NCBI GenBank assembly: GCA_021201315.1
Contig: JAJQFG010000060.1
Span: 1 to 60,745, forward strand
DNA from: Erysipelotrichaceae bacterium
Lineage (GTDB): Bacteria; Bacillota_I; Bacilli_A; Erysipelotrichales; Coprobacillaceae
Direction: 5' to 3'
Length of the DNA: 60,745 nt
The notes under the pieces are model-generated. The model was not told where the DNA came from, searched no databases, and was given only the letters and a program-made list of their open reading frames with translations. The position numbers and the translations under genes were made by a program. Below, piece after piece: positions 44,393 to 53,831 of this stretch. Position 1 is the stretch's first letter. The number at the start of each line of letters is the position of its first letter.

Positions 44393-47204
44393 AATTGTTA
44401 TAAAAGGTGCTCGTGTTAATAATTTAAAGAATATAGATGTGGAAATTCCTCGTGATAAACTTGTTATTATGACAGGATTATCTGGAAGCGGAAAAACGTC
44501 ATTAGCATTTGATACGATCTATGCAGAAGGACAAAGGCGTTATGTAGAATCATTAAGTGCTTATGCTAGACAATTTTTAGGTGGCGTTGAAAAACCAGAT
44601 GTAGATAGTATTGAAGGGTTATCACCTTCAATCGCTATTGATCAAAAAACAACTTCCAACAATCCACGTTCTACAGTTGGAACTGTAACGGAAATCTATG
44701 ATTATTTGCGTTTATTATATGCTAGAGTTGGACATCCTTATTGTCCTACACATCATGTTTTGATTGAATCACAAACAATTAAACAGATGTGTGATTTTGT
44801 AGATACCTATCCAGATCGCACAAAAATACAAATATTAGCACGCATGTGTAGGAATCAAAGAGGCACACATAAAGATTTATTTGAACAATTGCTTAAAGAT
44901 GGTTTTGTACGTGTTAAAGTAGATGGTGAAGTTAGGTTATTAGAAGAAGAAATTGTTCTAGATAAAAATAAAAAACACAATATTGATGTAATAGTTGACC
45001 GTATTATTAAAAAAGATGGTTATCGTTCTAGGTTGGCGGATTCTTTAGAGACAGCTTTAAAATTAGCTGATGGTGAAGCTATTGTTGAAAATTTGGATGA
45101 TCATACTGAAAAACTTTTTTCACAGCATTTATCATGTCCTTATTGTGGCTTTTCGGTACCAAAGCTTGAACCTCGTTTGTTTTCATTCAATAATCCTTTG
45201 GGTGCTTGTCCTGATTGTAAGGGATTAGGTGTTAAAAATGAGGTGGATGATGATTTATTGATTCCTGATTGGTCATTATCTATTAATCAGGGTGGTTTAA
45301 GATATTTTAAGACATCAGTAGGAACGGATCGTATTGAATGGCAAAGGTTTTTAATTTTATGTGAAACATACAATATTGATTTGGATAAGCCATTAAAAGA
45401 TTTTAGTAAAAAAGAATTAAATATTATTTTAAAAGGTAGTGATAGACCAATTAGCTATACGATTACTTCTAGTTCAGGTAATGTTTCTAAAACTACAAAA
45501 TATATTGAAGGTGTTAAAACATTAATAGCTAGACGTTATGAAGAAACCAATTCAGCTTGGGTTAAAGAATGGTTAGGTTCATTTATGGCAGAACATACTT
45601 GCCCAACATGTCATGGTAAAAGATTAAATGATCAAGTATTAAGTGTTAGAGTTAATGGTCTTAATATTAGTGAGTTTACTGATATGTCTATTGAAAAAGC
45701 TTTGGATTTTGTCAAAAATATTGAATTAAGTGATATGGAAACACAGATTGCAAAGCTTATATTAAAAGAAATTGGTGATCGTTTAACTTTCCTTAATGAT
45801 GTTGGTTTGGGTTATCTGACAATGTCTAGAAGGGCTGGAGGTTTATCTGGTGGAGAGGCTCAACGTATTCGTTTGGCAACACAAATTGGTTCTAGATTAA
45901 CAGGCGTTCTTTATGTTTTGGATGAACCATCTATTGGTTTGCATCAAAGAGATAATGAGAAGTTGATACATACATTATGTAATATGAGAGATTTAGGAAA
46001 TAGTGTGATTGTTGTAGAACATGATGAGGAAACAATGTTAGCATCTGATTATATTGTGGATATTGGTCCTGGGGCTGGTATTCATGGTGGACAAGTGGTT
46101 GCAGCTGGGACACCTCAGGATATCATGAATTGCCCTGATTCGATTACAGGACAATATTTATCAGGAAAAATGAAAATACCTGTTCCTAAAAAAAGAAGAA
46201 AAGGTAATGGCTTGTATTTAGAAGTACGTGGTGCTCAAGAACATAATCTTAAAAATATTAATGTGAAATTTCCTTTAGGAAAGTTTATTGTTGTTACTGG
46301 TGTATCTGGTAGTGGTAAATCGACTTTAGTAAATGATATTTTATGCAAAGCTGTTCGTGCTAAACTTTATCGTTCTAAAGATAAACCAGGTAAACATAAA
46401 GAAATACGTGGTTTAGAAAATGTTGATAAAGTCATAGAAGTATCTCAAGATCCTATTGGTAGAACACCACGTTCTAATCCTGTAACATATACAGGTGTCT
46501 TTGATGATATTCGTGAATTATATGCTAAAACCAATGAATCTCAAATTCGTGGTTATGATAAGAGTCGTTTTTCCTTTAATGTAAAAGGTGGACGCTGTGA
46601 AGCTTGTCAAGGTGATGGTGTTAAACGCATTAGTATGCATTTTTTACCAGATGTTTATGTTCCTTGTGAACAATGTGAGGGTAAACGCTACAACGAAGAA
46701 ACTTTGCAAGTTACTTTTAAAGATAAAAATATTTATGATGTTTTAGAAATGACTGTTGAAGAATCATTGGAATTCTTTGATAATTTACCACGTATTAAAA
46801 GTAAACTACAAACACTTTATGATGTAGGTTTGGGTTATATAAAGCTTGGACAAAGTGCAACCACGCTCTCAGGTGGTGAAGCGCAACGTGTTAAATTAGC
46901 TAGTGAACTACAAAAGAAAGCAACGGGAAAAACGGTATATATATTAGATGAACCAACAACGGGTTTACATAGTCATGATGTCGCAAGACTTATTGATGTT
47001 CTTAATCGAATTGTTGATCAGGGTGATACTGTTATAGTGATTGAACATAACTTAGATGTTATTAAAGTTGCTGATCATATTATTGATTTAGGCTTGGAAG
47101 GTGGCGACAATGGTGGTACAATTGTAGTATCAGGAACACCTGAAAAAGTCACTCAATGTGAAGTAAGTCATACAGGGCGCTTTTTGAAGAAAGTGTTAGA
47201 ATAG
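44379..47204 (+). CDS. uvrA: Excinuclease ABC subunit A
   Basis: UvrA recognises DNA lesions and loads UvrB. The 941 residues contain two ABC ATPase modules: GLSGSGKTS near 33 and GVSGSGKST near 640, each with an LSGGEAQR signature. Zinc fingers include CPYCG...CPDC near 250-290 and CEACQGDG...CEQC near 740-770, and the Walker [11 protein letters not shown] and [12 protein letters not shown] motifs are intact. AAGGAG is upstream within the HD gene. It is co-transcribed with uvrB, the common arrangement apart from the HD gene between them. hprK follows 9 bp later. Confidence 0.97.
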   Translation: MLRDKIVIKGARVNNLKNIDVEIPRDKLVIMTGLSGSGKTSLAFDTIYAEGQRRYVESLSAYARQFLGGVEKPDVDSIEGLSPSIAIDQKTTSNNPRSTVGTVTEIYDYLRLLYARVGHPYCPTHHVLIESQTIKQMCDFVDTYPDRTKIQILARMCRNQRGTHKDLFEQLLKDGFVRVKVDGEVRLLEEEIVLDKNKKHNIDVIVDRIIKKDGYRSRLADSLETALKLADGEAIVENLDDHTEKLFSQHLSCPYCGFSVPKLEPRLFSFNNPLGACPDCKGLGVKNEVDDDLLIPDWSLSINQGGLRYFKTSVGTDRIEWQRFLILCETYNIDLDKPLKDFSKKELNIILKGSDRPISYTITSSSGNVSKTTKYIEGVKTLIARRYEETNSAWVKEWLGSFMAEHTCPTCHGKRLNDQVLSVRVNGLNISEFTDMSIEKALDFVKNIELSDMETQIAKLILKEIGDRLTFLNDVGLGYLTMSRRAGGLSGGEAQRIRLATQIGSRLTGVLYVLDEPSIGLHQRDNEKLIHTLCNMRDLGNSVIVVEHDEETMLASDYIVDIGPGAGIHGGQVVAAGTPQDIMNCPDSITGQYLSGKMKIPVPKKRRKGNGLYLEVRGAQEHNLKNINVKFPLGKFIVVTGVSGSGKSTLVNDILCKAVRAKLYRSKDKPGKHKEIRGLENVDKVIEVSQDPIGRTPRSNPVTYTGVFDDIRELYAKTNESQIRGYDKSRFSFNVKGGRCEACQGDGVKRISMHFLPDVYVPCEQCEGKRYNEETLQVTFKDKNIYDVLEMTVEESLEFFDNLPRIKSKLQTLYDVGLGYIKLGQSATTLSGGEAQRVKLASELQKKATGKTVYILDEPTTGLHSHDVARLIDVLNRIVDQGDTVIVIEHNLDVIKVADHIIDLGLEGGDNGGTIVVSGTPEKVTQCEVSHTGRFLKKVLE

Positions 47205-47213
47205 GAGGCTATA

Positions 47214-48149
47214 ATGGCAAAATCTGTAAAAGTAAAAGATTTATTGAAACCTTCGTTGTATAAGCAAATATCAGGTAATGAAGAAGCTCTAGAAAGAGAA
47301 ATCTTTGTTGCGGAAATGAATCGTCCAGGATTTGAATTAGCAGGTTTTTTCAAACATACTGATTTTAGAAGAATTATTTTATTTGGTGAAAAAGAAATTG
47401 CCTTTGTCAAGGAAATGTCTAAAGAAGCACAATTAGCTTGTTTTGCTAAACTTGCTAATGATGAAACACCTTGCATTATTATTGCAAAAAATTATTCTTG
47501 TCCTGAAATACTTAAAAACATTGCAATCAAAAGAAACTTTCCAATTTTTGAAACAAGCCAGGCAACTGGTCGTGTTTCCATTGATTTAACTGCTACACTA
47601 GATGAAGCTTTAGCTGCTGATACTTTAATTCATGGTGTATTTTTAAATATCTATGGTAAAGGTGTTATTATGCGTGGTGATAGTGGTGTGGGTAAAAGTG
47701 AAATTGCTTTAGAATTAATTAAACGTGGTCATATTTTAATTGCAGATGATGCGATTGAACTTTATCATATTGGCCAATCAATTGTTGGTAAACCACCTGC
47801 TGTATTAAGTAACTTTCTAGAAATACGTGGTATAGGTGTTATTGATGTTTCCAAGATGTTTGGTGTAGCTTCAGTTTTGAAACAAGATACTGTTGATTTG
47901 ATTATTCAACTGGATAGATGGTTACCATCTAGAGAATATACTCGTATTGGCGTAGAAGAGGATGATATTTATGAAGAAATATTAGATGTTCAAATACCAA
48001 AAATAGTAGTACCAGTAACTGGTGGACGTAGTATGGCGGCTATTATAGAAGCTGCTGTTATGAATATGCAATTAAAAGATTATGGTTATGATTCTAGTAA
48101 GGAATTTGTCAATCGTGTATTAGACAATATTAAGAATAAGACAATATGA
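47214..48149 (+). CDS. hprK: HPr kinase/phosphorylase
   Basis: HprK phosphorylates HPr on a serine in response to glycolytic intermediates, which drives carbon catabolite control. The 311-residue protein has the P-loop GDSGVGKSE near 157-165, the family signature LEIRGIGVIDVSKMFG near 203, and a Walker-type DDAIELY in between. The N-terminal half is the expected HprK regulatory domain. AGGAGG lies just upstream. It overlaps lgt by 4 bp, the classic Firmicute hprK-lgt arrangement, and may be read through from uvrA. Confidence 0.95.
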   Translation: MAKSVKVKDLLKPSLYKQISGNEEALEREIFVAEMNRPGFELAGFFKHTDFRRIILFGEKEIAFVKEMSKEAQLACFAKLANDETPCIIIAKNYSCPEILKNIAIKRNFPIFETSQATGRVSIDLTATLDEALAADTLIHGVFLNIYGKGVIMRGDSGVGKSEIALELIKRGHILIADDAIELYHIGQSIVGKPPAVLSNFLEIRGIGVIDVSKMFGVASVLKQDTVDLIIQLDRWLPSREYTRIGVEEDDIYEEILDVQIPKIVVPVTGGRSMAAIIEAAVMNMQLKDYGYDSSKEFVNRVLDNIKNKTI

Positions 48150-48955
48150 AATTTTTTGAAGATTTTTCAACATTTGTATCTATTGGTCCTTTTACCATTA
48201 CATGGTATGCGGTATGTATATTGGTTGGTGCATTGATTGCTTATGCTATTGGAAAGTATCGCTTTAAACAGTGTGGTTATCGTACCGATATATTATCAGA
48301 TTATTTAATCAATCTTTTATTGCTTGGTATTATTGGTGCTAGAGTTTGGTATGTGATTTTTACTTTTGATGAGTTTTATGCTTCTAATCCTTTAGAAGTT
48401 TTTGCCATATGGCATGGTGGCTTAGCTATTCAAGGTGGTATATTTGTAGGACTTATTTATAGTTATTATTTTTTTAAGAAACATGATATACCTTTCCTTG
48501 TTGCCGGGGATTGTATTATGCCTGGTGTTTTAATAGCTCAAGCATGTGGTAGATGGGGTAATTTCTTTAATCATGAAGCTTATGGTAGTGAAGTTTCTTT
48601 AGCGTTTTTACAAAATCTCCATTTACCAGATTTTATTATAAATAATATGTACATTCAAGGTGCTTATCATCATCCTACATTTCTTTATGAGTCTTTAGGA
48701 AATATATTATGTTTTTTAATCATCATCTTTATAATAAGAAAATTTCAAAAACATCAAGGTGTTCAATTCTTTAGTTATTTTTTGTGTTATGGGATAGTAA
48801 GGTTTTTTGTAGAAGGTTTAAGAACTGATAGTTTGATGTTTAGTGCTATTAAAGTAGCACAACTTATTTCTATTATATTTATTATTGTTGGTATTGCTGG
48901 TATTGTATATGTTCATTTTTATGGCAACGAAATAAAGAATCAGGGAGAATCCTGA
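48146..48955 (+). CDS. lgt: Prolipoprotein diacylglyceryl transferase
   Basis: Lgt attaches diacylglycerol to the lipobox cysteine of prolipoproteins in the membrane. The 269-residue protein has about seven membrane segments, the HGGLAIQGG motif near 91-99, the Lgt signature GRWGNFFNHEAYG near 134-146, and the C-terminal FVEGLRTDSL. These contain the catalytic histidine and arginine residues. The start overlaps hprK as ATGA, and a terminator follows. Confidence 0.95.
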   Translation: MKFFEDFSTFVSIGPFTITWYAVCILVGALIAYAIGKYRFKQCGYRTDILSDYLINLLLLGIIGARVWYVIFTFDEFYASNPLEVFAIWHGGLAIQGGIFVGLIYSYYFFKKHDIPFLVAGDCIMPGVLIAQACGRWGNFFNHEAYGSEVSLAFLQNLHLPDFIINNMYIQGAYHHPTFLYESLGNILCFLIIIFIIRKFQKHQGVQFFSYFLCYGIVRFFVEGLRTDSLMFSAIKVAQLISIIFIIVGIAGIVYVHFYGNEIKNQGES

Positions 48956-48962
48956 TTCTTTT
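48934..48962 (+). terminator. Terminator of the hprK-lgt operon
   Basis: AAAGAATCAGG (48934-48944) pairs with CCTGATTCTTT (48951-48961) around GAGAAT, followed by T. It overlaps the lgt stop. Confidence 0.85.
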
Positions 48963-49016
48963 AACATAATGTTCATGAATTTTTCATATTGCTTGTTTAT
49001 ACTTATACCATGGATG

Positions 49017-49361
49017 TTAAAAATTACGTTTGATAAGACCATCAGCAAAGCTAATAGGAATACCAAAGATAATACCTGTATCAGGATTATCAATACCTCC
49101 TAAAACTTCATTAACAGTTTTTCTCACAATTTCAACTTGGCTATCTTTCACAATAAAAAATAAAGTTTTGCTTTCAGGTCTTGGATTATCTAAGAATAAA
49201 CGTAATGATCCTAAAATATAACTTTCATCTGAATCTCCTAAACGATTCATCATACCTGTAGATTCAATGATTGTACCACCTGATACTCCCGCTTTTTTGA
49301 ACTTTGCGAGGAGATCATCCAAATAATCGATTTTATTCAATACAACAACTATAACTTGCAT
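49017..49361 (-). CDS. P-II-like signalling protein
   Basis: The 114-residue protein fits the small P-II/GlnB-like ferredoxin fold: a VIVVVLNKIDYLDDLL first strand and helix, GVSGGTIIESTGM near 25, an exposed loop (near 37-55), a second half starting TLFFIVKDSQVEIV, and IFGIPISFADGL. The classical uridylylation T-loop (RGY) is missing, so it is one of the P-II-like relatives that bind other nucleotides. It is transcribed alone on the minus strand. AGGTGGTGATAATC precedes the ATG. The ligand and target are unknown. Confidence 0.65.
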   Translation of the reverse strand: MQVIVVVLNKIDYLDDLLAKFKKAGVSGGTIIESTGMMNRLGDSDESYILGSLRLFLDNPRPESKTLFFIVKDSQVEIVRKTVNEVLGGIDNPDTGIIFGIPISFADGLIKRNF

Positions 49362-49462
49362 GATTATCACCACCTATTCTATATTATATCGAATGTTTTA
49401 TAAAATTGCTAGTTATTATCACAAAAATGAGTTATAATTAAGAAAAGATGTATTAAATTTTT

Positions 49463-49590
49463 AAGGAGGAATATTAAAACAAGAATAATATATGATTATA
49501 TATCATAAAATAATATATATAATAGTAATATCTAATATTCGACATACTTTTTGTATGTCTAAAACTATAATAGGAAGTCGGGAGGAATGA
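49463..49590 (+). promoter_or_regulatory. Leader of the MIF-like gene with orphan Shine-Dalgarno and hairpin
   Basis: AAGGAGGA (49463-49470) has no start codon at working distance. A 32-codon frame runs from ATG at 49492 to TGA at 49588-49590, overlapping the real ribosome site of the next gene. GACATAC (49541-49547) and GTATGTC (49553-49559) form a hairpin with loop TTTTT. This could be a coupled leader peptide or a chance frame in AT-rich DNA. Confidence 0.35.
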
Positions 49591-49593
49591 ATT

Positions 49594-49935
49594 ATGCCAT
49601 ATATGAATATTACTACTACAAAAACACTAACTTTATATCAGGAAAAGAAACTCAAAACAACCATTGATGAACTCATTACAATATTACCTGGTAAAAGTGC
49701 TGAAAATCTTATGATTCATATCGAAGATAATCAAGTTATCTATTTTAGAGATAATGACTTAGATTGTATGAAAATTACCATTCAGGTATTTCATCATATT
49801 GATTATGAATATAAAAGAGAATTTGTACAAAAATTGACAAAAGCTGTTGAACATATTACAAAAATACCAGTAAGTCAACAATATGTAACTATTGAAGAAT
49901 ATGAACATTGGGGCAAAAATGGTGACTTTGAATAG
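49594..49935 (+). CDS. MIF-like tautomerase-superfamily protein
   Basis: The 113-residue protein matches macrophage migration inhibitory factor in length and layout. After removal of Met the N-terminus is Pro, the catalytic base (MPYMNI). A lysine at position 33 lies in PGKSAENLMIHI, in line with Lys32 of MIF (GKPPQYIAVHV). The C-terminus WGKNGDF parallels MIF's WGWNNSTF. Bacterial members usually act as tautomerases of phenylpyruvate or unknown enols. GGGAGGAATGAATT precedes the ATG. It stands alone with its own terminator. Host interaction would be speculation. Confidence 0.75.
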   Translation: MPYMNITTTKTLTLYQEKKLKTTIDELITILPGKSAENLMIHIEDNQVIYFRDNDLDCMKITIQVFHHIDYEYKREFVQKLTKAVEHITKIPVSQQYVTIEEYEHWGKNGDFE

Positions 49936-49961
49936 ATATGGGTAAAACCATATCTATTTTT
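49933..49961 (+). terminator. Terminator of the MIF-like gene
   Basis: TAGATATGG (49933-49941) pairs with CCATATCTA (49948-49956) around GTAAAA, followed by T. Confidence 0.85.
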
Positions 49962-50030
49962 ATATAATAAAAAAGTTGCTATTGATATAATTTATATGCT
50001 ATAATTGCTATAAGGAACAAGGAACAACAT

Positions 50031-51605
50031 ATGGAACCAATAGCTATAAATATCACTGACTTTAAAGAATTAATCGATAATCATTATTACTATATTGATA
50101 AAACATTGTTTATAAAAGATGTAGTAGATGAATATATCGTTTTTTATCAACGACCATATCATTTTGGTAAATCACTTAATATGAGCATGCTTTATTACTT
50201 TTTCTCAATAAATGAAAAAGATAACGCCTACTTATTTAATGACTTAGAAATATCTAAAGAAAAAGATGTCATGAAACATCAAAACCAATATCCTGTCTTA
50301 TATATTTCTTTAAAAAATATGAAAGGAGATACATTTGCCCAACAAGTTAAAATATTCTCACAAATCATTTCTGATTTATGTCACCAATATCAATGCCCTA
50401 AAGATAGTTCTTTTTTGCAAAAAGAATTTTTAGAATTATATAATGGAACAAATGATATTGTAAAATTGGATTTTTCTTTATATTACTTAACAAAGTGTTT
50501 AAAACAATACTATCATAAATCTACAATCATTCTGATTGATGACTATGATACACCATATATTAATGCTTATCAGAATGGTTTTTATGATGATACTAAAAAA
50601 TTATTAGAAAGTGTTTTTACAGCTGTATTTAAAGGCAATGATCTTAATTTGGAAAAAGGCATTTTAACAGGTGTTTATAAAATTCCTAGAGGAACAGATT
50701 TTGGCGGTGGATTTAATAATCATAGTGAATATGATGTGACAGATATAAGGTCATCTAGTCGTTTTGGTTTTAAATATGATGAAGTTCATGAATTATTAAA
50801 ATATTATCATCTTGAATCTTGCTACGATGAGGTTTTAGAGTGGTATGGTGGTTATAGGGTGAAAAATACATATTTGTTTAATACTAGTAGTGTTTTAAAT
50901 TATGTGAGTTATGCTTTAAATGGAGAAATGGAACCACAAGTATTTTTTCATGATATAAATGATATGATTTCTCATTATATCAATGAACATTATCTTCATT
51001 TATATGAATTAGAATCTCTTATTAATGAGGGAACAATAGCAGATAATTTCTTCTTAGTAGCTACATATGATCAATGGAATAATCGCAATCATATTTTTAA
51101 CTTCTTATTATATGGTGGTTATTTAAGGATTAAGGAATATATTGATAGATCACTTGGTATATATGAATTACCAATTCCTAATAAAGAAGTTAAAGAAATA
51201 TATATTAATATCTATAAAAAATGGTTTAAATCTTATGCAGATGCTAAAATATCTGATTTAATGAAAGCATTAGATCATAATGATGTTACTGAAGTCATGA
51301 ATTTAATGAGTGATATATTTGTAAAAACTATAAAGTATTATGATAATTATGAAGATTTTTGTTTTAACTTATTATGCGATATTTTTAACAAATATAATAT
51401 TAAAACAAAGAGAAACAAGAAAGATAAAACCTTTGAAATATCAATTACATCTAATCATCATATTATCTTAAGATGCCAAATATCTAATGGAATCAGATAT
51501 TTACGTTCAGATAGTCAGAAAATGATAGATAATGTCGATTCAAAGTATGTTTATGGTATAGCTTTTTATGGAAAGTCTTGTTTTGTAACTGGTAATATTC
51601 AATGA
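50031..51605 (+). CDS. AAA-ATPase-like / PDDEXK-family protein with degraded nuclease part
   Basis: The 524-residue protein belongs to the family where a P-loop ATPase-like domain (pfam AAA-ATPase_like) is joined to a PD-(D/E)XK nuclease-like tail. The start NITDFKELIDNHYYYIDKT, RPYHFGKSLNMSML (family RPRRFGKSL) and LIDDYDTPYINAY are diagnostic. The C-terminal ~80 residues should carry GRxDL and ExK nuclease motifs. Here they read DKTFEISI and ILRCQIS, so the acidic and lysine residues are missing. These proteins are multi-copy in gut Firmicutes and Bacteroidetes; their role is unclear. It lies just before the tRNA cluster. Confidence 0.8.
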   Translation: MEPIAINITDFKELIDNHYYYIDKTLFIKDVVDEYIVFYQRPYHFGKSLNMSMLYYFFSINEKDNAYLFNDLEISKEKDVMKHQNQYPVLYISLKNMKGDTFAQQVKIFSQIISDLCHQYQCPKDSSFLQKEFLELYNGTNDIVKLDFSLYYLTKCLKQYYHKSTIILIDDYDTPYINAYQNGFYDDTKKLLESVFTAVFKGNDLNLEKGILTGVYKIPRGTDFGGGFNNHSEYDVTDIRSSSRFGFKYDEVHELLKYYHLESCYDEVLEWYGGYRVKNTYLFNTSSVLNYVSYALNGEMEPQVFFHDINDMISHYINEHYLHLYELESLINEGTIADNFFLVATYDQWNNRNHIFNFLLYGGYLRIKEYIDRSLGIYELPIPNKEVKEIYINIYKKWFKSYADAKISDLMKALDHNDVTEVMNLMSDIFVKTIKYYDNYEDFCFNLLCDIFNKYNIKTKRNKKDKTFEISITSNHHIILRCQISNGIRYLRSDSQKMIDNVDSKYVYGIAFYGKSCFVTGNIQ

Positions 51606-51633
51606 TTATGAAACTTGCTAGAAGTATATAATG

Positions 51634-51691
51634 CAAGTATGAAAATTTTCTAAAAAAAGTACTTGCATTTATAATACCACTATGATATTAT
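51634..51691 (+). promoter_or_regulatory. Predicted tRNA promoter and overlapping inverted repeat
   Basis: TTGCAT (51663-51668), 17-bp spacer, TATTAT (51686-51691), 24 bp before the first tRNA. ATGCAAGTA at about 51632-51640 is the exact complement of TACTTGCAT at about 51660-51668, so the -35 is in one arm of an inverted repeat. Confidence 0.6.
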
Positions 51692-51714
51692 ATTAAAGCA
51701 CTAGCAAGAATACT

Positions 51715-51790
51715 GCTTCAATAGCTCAGTTGGTAGAGCAACGGACTGTTAATCCGTGGGTCGTAGGTTCGAGTCCTACTTGAAGCGCCA
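51715..51790 (+). tRNA. tRNA-Asn (anticodon GTT)
   Basis: Cloverleaf with acceptor GCTTCAA/TTGAAGC, D-arm AGCTCAGTTGGTAGAGC, anticodon loop CTGTTAA, T-loop GGTTCGAGTCC. CCA is encoded. It is 76 nt and the first of five tandem tRNA genes. Confidence 0.96.
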
Positions 51791-51792
51791 GT

Positions 51793-51868
51793 GGCTCGTT
51801 GGAGAAACGGTTAACTCACATGCCTTTCACGCATGCATTCGCGGGTTCGAATCCCGCACGAGTCACCA
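51793..51868 (+). tRNA. tRNA-Glu (anticodon TTC)
   Basis: Acceptor GGCTCGT/ACGAGTC (one G-U), anticodon loop CTTTCAC, T-arm GGGTTCGAATCCC, encoded CCA. 76 nt. Confidence 0.96.
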
Positions 51869-51872
51869 ATGT

Positions 51873-51948
51873 GGAGGTTTAGCTCAGTTGGGAGAGCATC
51901 TGCCTTACAAGCAGAGGGTCAGCGGTTCGAGCCCGTTAACCTCCACCA
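51873..51948 (+). tRNA. tRNA-Val (anticodon TAC)
   Basis: Acceptor GGAGGTT/AACCTCC, D-arm AGCTCAGTTGGGAGAGC, anticodon loop CTTACAA, encoded CCA. 76 nt. Confidence 0.96.
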
Positions 51949-51960
51949 TTTTTATTATCA

Positions 51961-52036
<76 letters not shown>

Positions 52037-52037
52037 T

Positions 52038-52117
52038 GCGGATATGGTGAAACTGGCAGACACGCTAGACTTAGGATCTAGTGCTTCGGCGTGCAGGTTC
52101 GAGTCCTGTTATCCGCA
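52038..52117 (+). tRNA. tRNA-Leu (anticodon TAG), CCA not encoded
   Basis: Acceptor GCGGATA/TATCCGC, anticodon loop CTTAGGA and a class II variable arm (TGCTTCGGCGT). The discriminator A is followed by TCT, so CCA must be added enzymatically, unlike the four tRNAs before it. Confidence 0.94.
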
Positions 52118-52128
52118 TCTTGGAGTGT

Positions 52129-52158
52129 AAGATATGAAGAAATTCATATCTTTTTTTA
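52129..52158 (+). terminator. Terminator of the tRNA cluster
   Basis: AAGATATGAA (52129-52138) pairs with TTCATATCTT (52143-52152) around GAAA, followed by a T run. Confidence 0.9.
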
Positions 52159-52492
52159 TTTTATAAAATGTTGATAAAATCAATGTTTTTTGTGTATTCG
52201 CTTATTAAATTATAGATAAAAATGAGATTTAAATTGAAGGATTATAAATCTTTGAAATATGATAGAGTGCACTACATTTCTCGAAAAAGCACCTCCAATG
52301 CACATCCAAAAGTTTGTTGGCTGAATGTATTTTCATAATGTCATTAATAGTTATATCAAATTACGTGCCATATATTCAATTTTATGCCTCGATTGATTTC
52401 TTTTGATTTTTTTTGTTGTATAATGAATATGAAGTTAAAATATAAAATGCGTTTATATATGACTTATTAAACCGAAAGGAGAAAATTATACT
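52159..52492. other. Intergenic region after the tRNAs, no gene recognised
   Basis: About 330 bases of AT-rich sequence. A 35-codon frame on the minus strand (52336-52229) lacks a ribosome site. TTGATT occurs twice (52393-52398, 52403-52408) before TATAAT (52419-52424), which is probably the promoter region of the next gene. The change from core to accessory genes happens here. Confidence 0.5.
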
Positions 52493-53125
52493 ATGTATAA
52501 TAAAAAGATAATTGGTAGTAAAATGGATAGAAAAAGAGTTATTATAAATTTTATATTTATAATAATTTATTCAGGGTTTTGGACTTTCCTAGGTATATAT
52601 ATGGTTTTAGGCAATTTATTTAATTTAAATGATATTACAAAAATGTATTTGTTAATATTATCAGTACTTATATTGTTTATAATTCAACTTCCTATGTTAG
52701 GAGCTACTCAACGAATAGAATATTCTAATGAAACCATTGAATTTTATTCTATCAAAGGATTTATGAATCAATTTCAAGAAGTTATCAATATTCTCATAAA
52801 CAAATCAAGTCCTTCAGCTATTAGCATTTCAATTAAAGAATTAGATTCTATTAAATTATCATATCGTGAAACACTTGGTGGTTATGGCATTGAAGGTTAT
52901 GCTTTAAAATTATCATTTTTAATGAAAAATGGAACTATTATTTGTTTATCACCAGAAAATATGGATAAAACAGAAGAAGGAGCATATTTTAGTCTGTTAA
53001 ACATGTTAGAAAATAACAGTATTAAAATTATTGATAATTTTAATTTAAAAGATGGATTAATTAAGGATTCTGTTTATTTTCAAAATTATGTTAAAAAATT
53101 AATAGATAGTGGGTGTATAAAATGA
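52493..53125 (+). CDS. Membrane protein with a cytoplasmic PH-like domain, partner of the LytTR regulator
   Basis: The 210-residue protein has two membrane segments (about 16-40 and 49-67). A cytoplasmic remainder with beta-strand pattern follows (QRIEYSNETIEFYSI, then SIKLSYRETLGGYGIEGYALKLSFLMKNG), resembling bacterial PH-like or sensor domains. AAAGGAG precedes the ATG. Its stop overlaps the start of the LytTR gene as ATGA, so the two proteins are made together. In known LytTR regulatory systems a membrane protein inhibits the DNA-binding partner, and by analogy this could be such an antagonist. I do not recognise the family. Confidence 0.6.
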   Translation: MYNKKIIGSKMDRKRVIINFIFIIIYSGFWTFLGIYMVLGNLFNLNDITKMYLLILSVLILFIIQLPMLGATQRIEYSNETIEFYSIKGFMNQFQEVINILINKSSPSAISISIKELDSIKLSYRETLGGYGIEGYALKLSFLMKNGTIICLSPENMDKTEEGAYFSLLNMLENNSIKIIDNFNLKDGLIKDSVYFQNYVKKLIDSGCIK

Positions 53126-53733
53126 TTAATATTGTTTTAGATTGCTCAATAGAATTAAAAGAGAACTTAATAAATATTATGAATGATTATGATATAAGTA
53201 TGACAACTGAAATAAATAATCAATCAATTATTATTAAGGAAATTCACACTATTAATGATATAAAGGACTTAGAAAAGCGAAAAAATCAATTTCATTGTCA
53301 TGTGATATGTATTATCAATGATCCTAATTTGGCTTTTGATGCTATTGATTTACTTCCATTAAGTATATGGCGAAAGCAAAATCTCATACATGATTGTCAA
53401 ACACTAACAGATATTATTTCACATAAAAATATCATTAATGATGTTATGAAATTCAAATCGAATTCCAATACAATTATAGTTAATACCAAGGACATTATTT
53501 ATTTGGAATCATTTTCACATTATCTAGTCATCCATACAATTAATTCAGACTTTAGAATAAGAGAAAAGATTTCGATTGCTAAAGAAAGATTAAAGAATTT
53601 TGGATTTATTCAGATTCATAAATCTTATCTAGTTAATAAAAAGTATATTCAAACTATTAATTCAACAAGCTGTAAATTGCGTGGTGACATCATATTACCT
53701 ATCGGTAAGAAGTATAATCAAATACAATTATGA
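53122..53733 (+). CDS. LytTR-family DNA-binding regulator without a canonical receiver
   Basis: A 203-residue regulator. The C-terminal half (about 108-203) is a LytTR domain: IIVNTKDIIYLESFSHYLVI, FIQIHKSYLVNKKYI and a final LPIGKKY, which bind direct repeats of about 9 bp. The first ~100 residues start like a receiver (INIVLDCS) but lack the acidic pocket, the phosphoacceptor Asp in the usual place and the conserved Lys. It is therefore unlikely to be phosphorylated by a histidine kinase. The ATG at 53122 overlaps the upstream membrane-protein stop. Confidence 0.72.
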   Translation: MINIVLDCSIELKENLINIMNDYDISMTTEINNQSIIIKEIHTINDIKDLEKRKNQFHCHVICIINDPNLAFDAIDLLPLSIWRKQNLIHDCQTLTDIISHKNIINDVMKFKSNSNTIIVNTKDIIYLESFSHYLVIHTINSDFRIREKISIAKERLKNFGFIQIHKSYLVNKKYIQTINSTSCKLRGDIILPIGKKYNQIQL

Positions 53734-53831
53734 TAAACCTAAGAACGAACAGAATGATATAATTGATTTGTAAGTATCAATATTAAATACATTTGATAAG
53801 AGAAATGAGCATTCCATGCTTATATAAAGTG

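Noticed and set aside
47168-47476. Minus-strand frame covering the start of hprK
   Set aside because: It is antisense to the conserved hprK N-terminus and shows no family features.
52229-52336. A 35-codon minus-strand frame in the gap after the tRNA cluster
   Set aside because: It has no ribosome site, no recognisable motif and lies in AT-rich DNA with many random frames.
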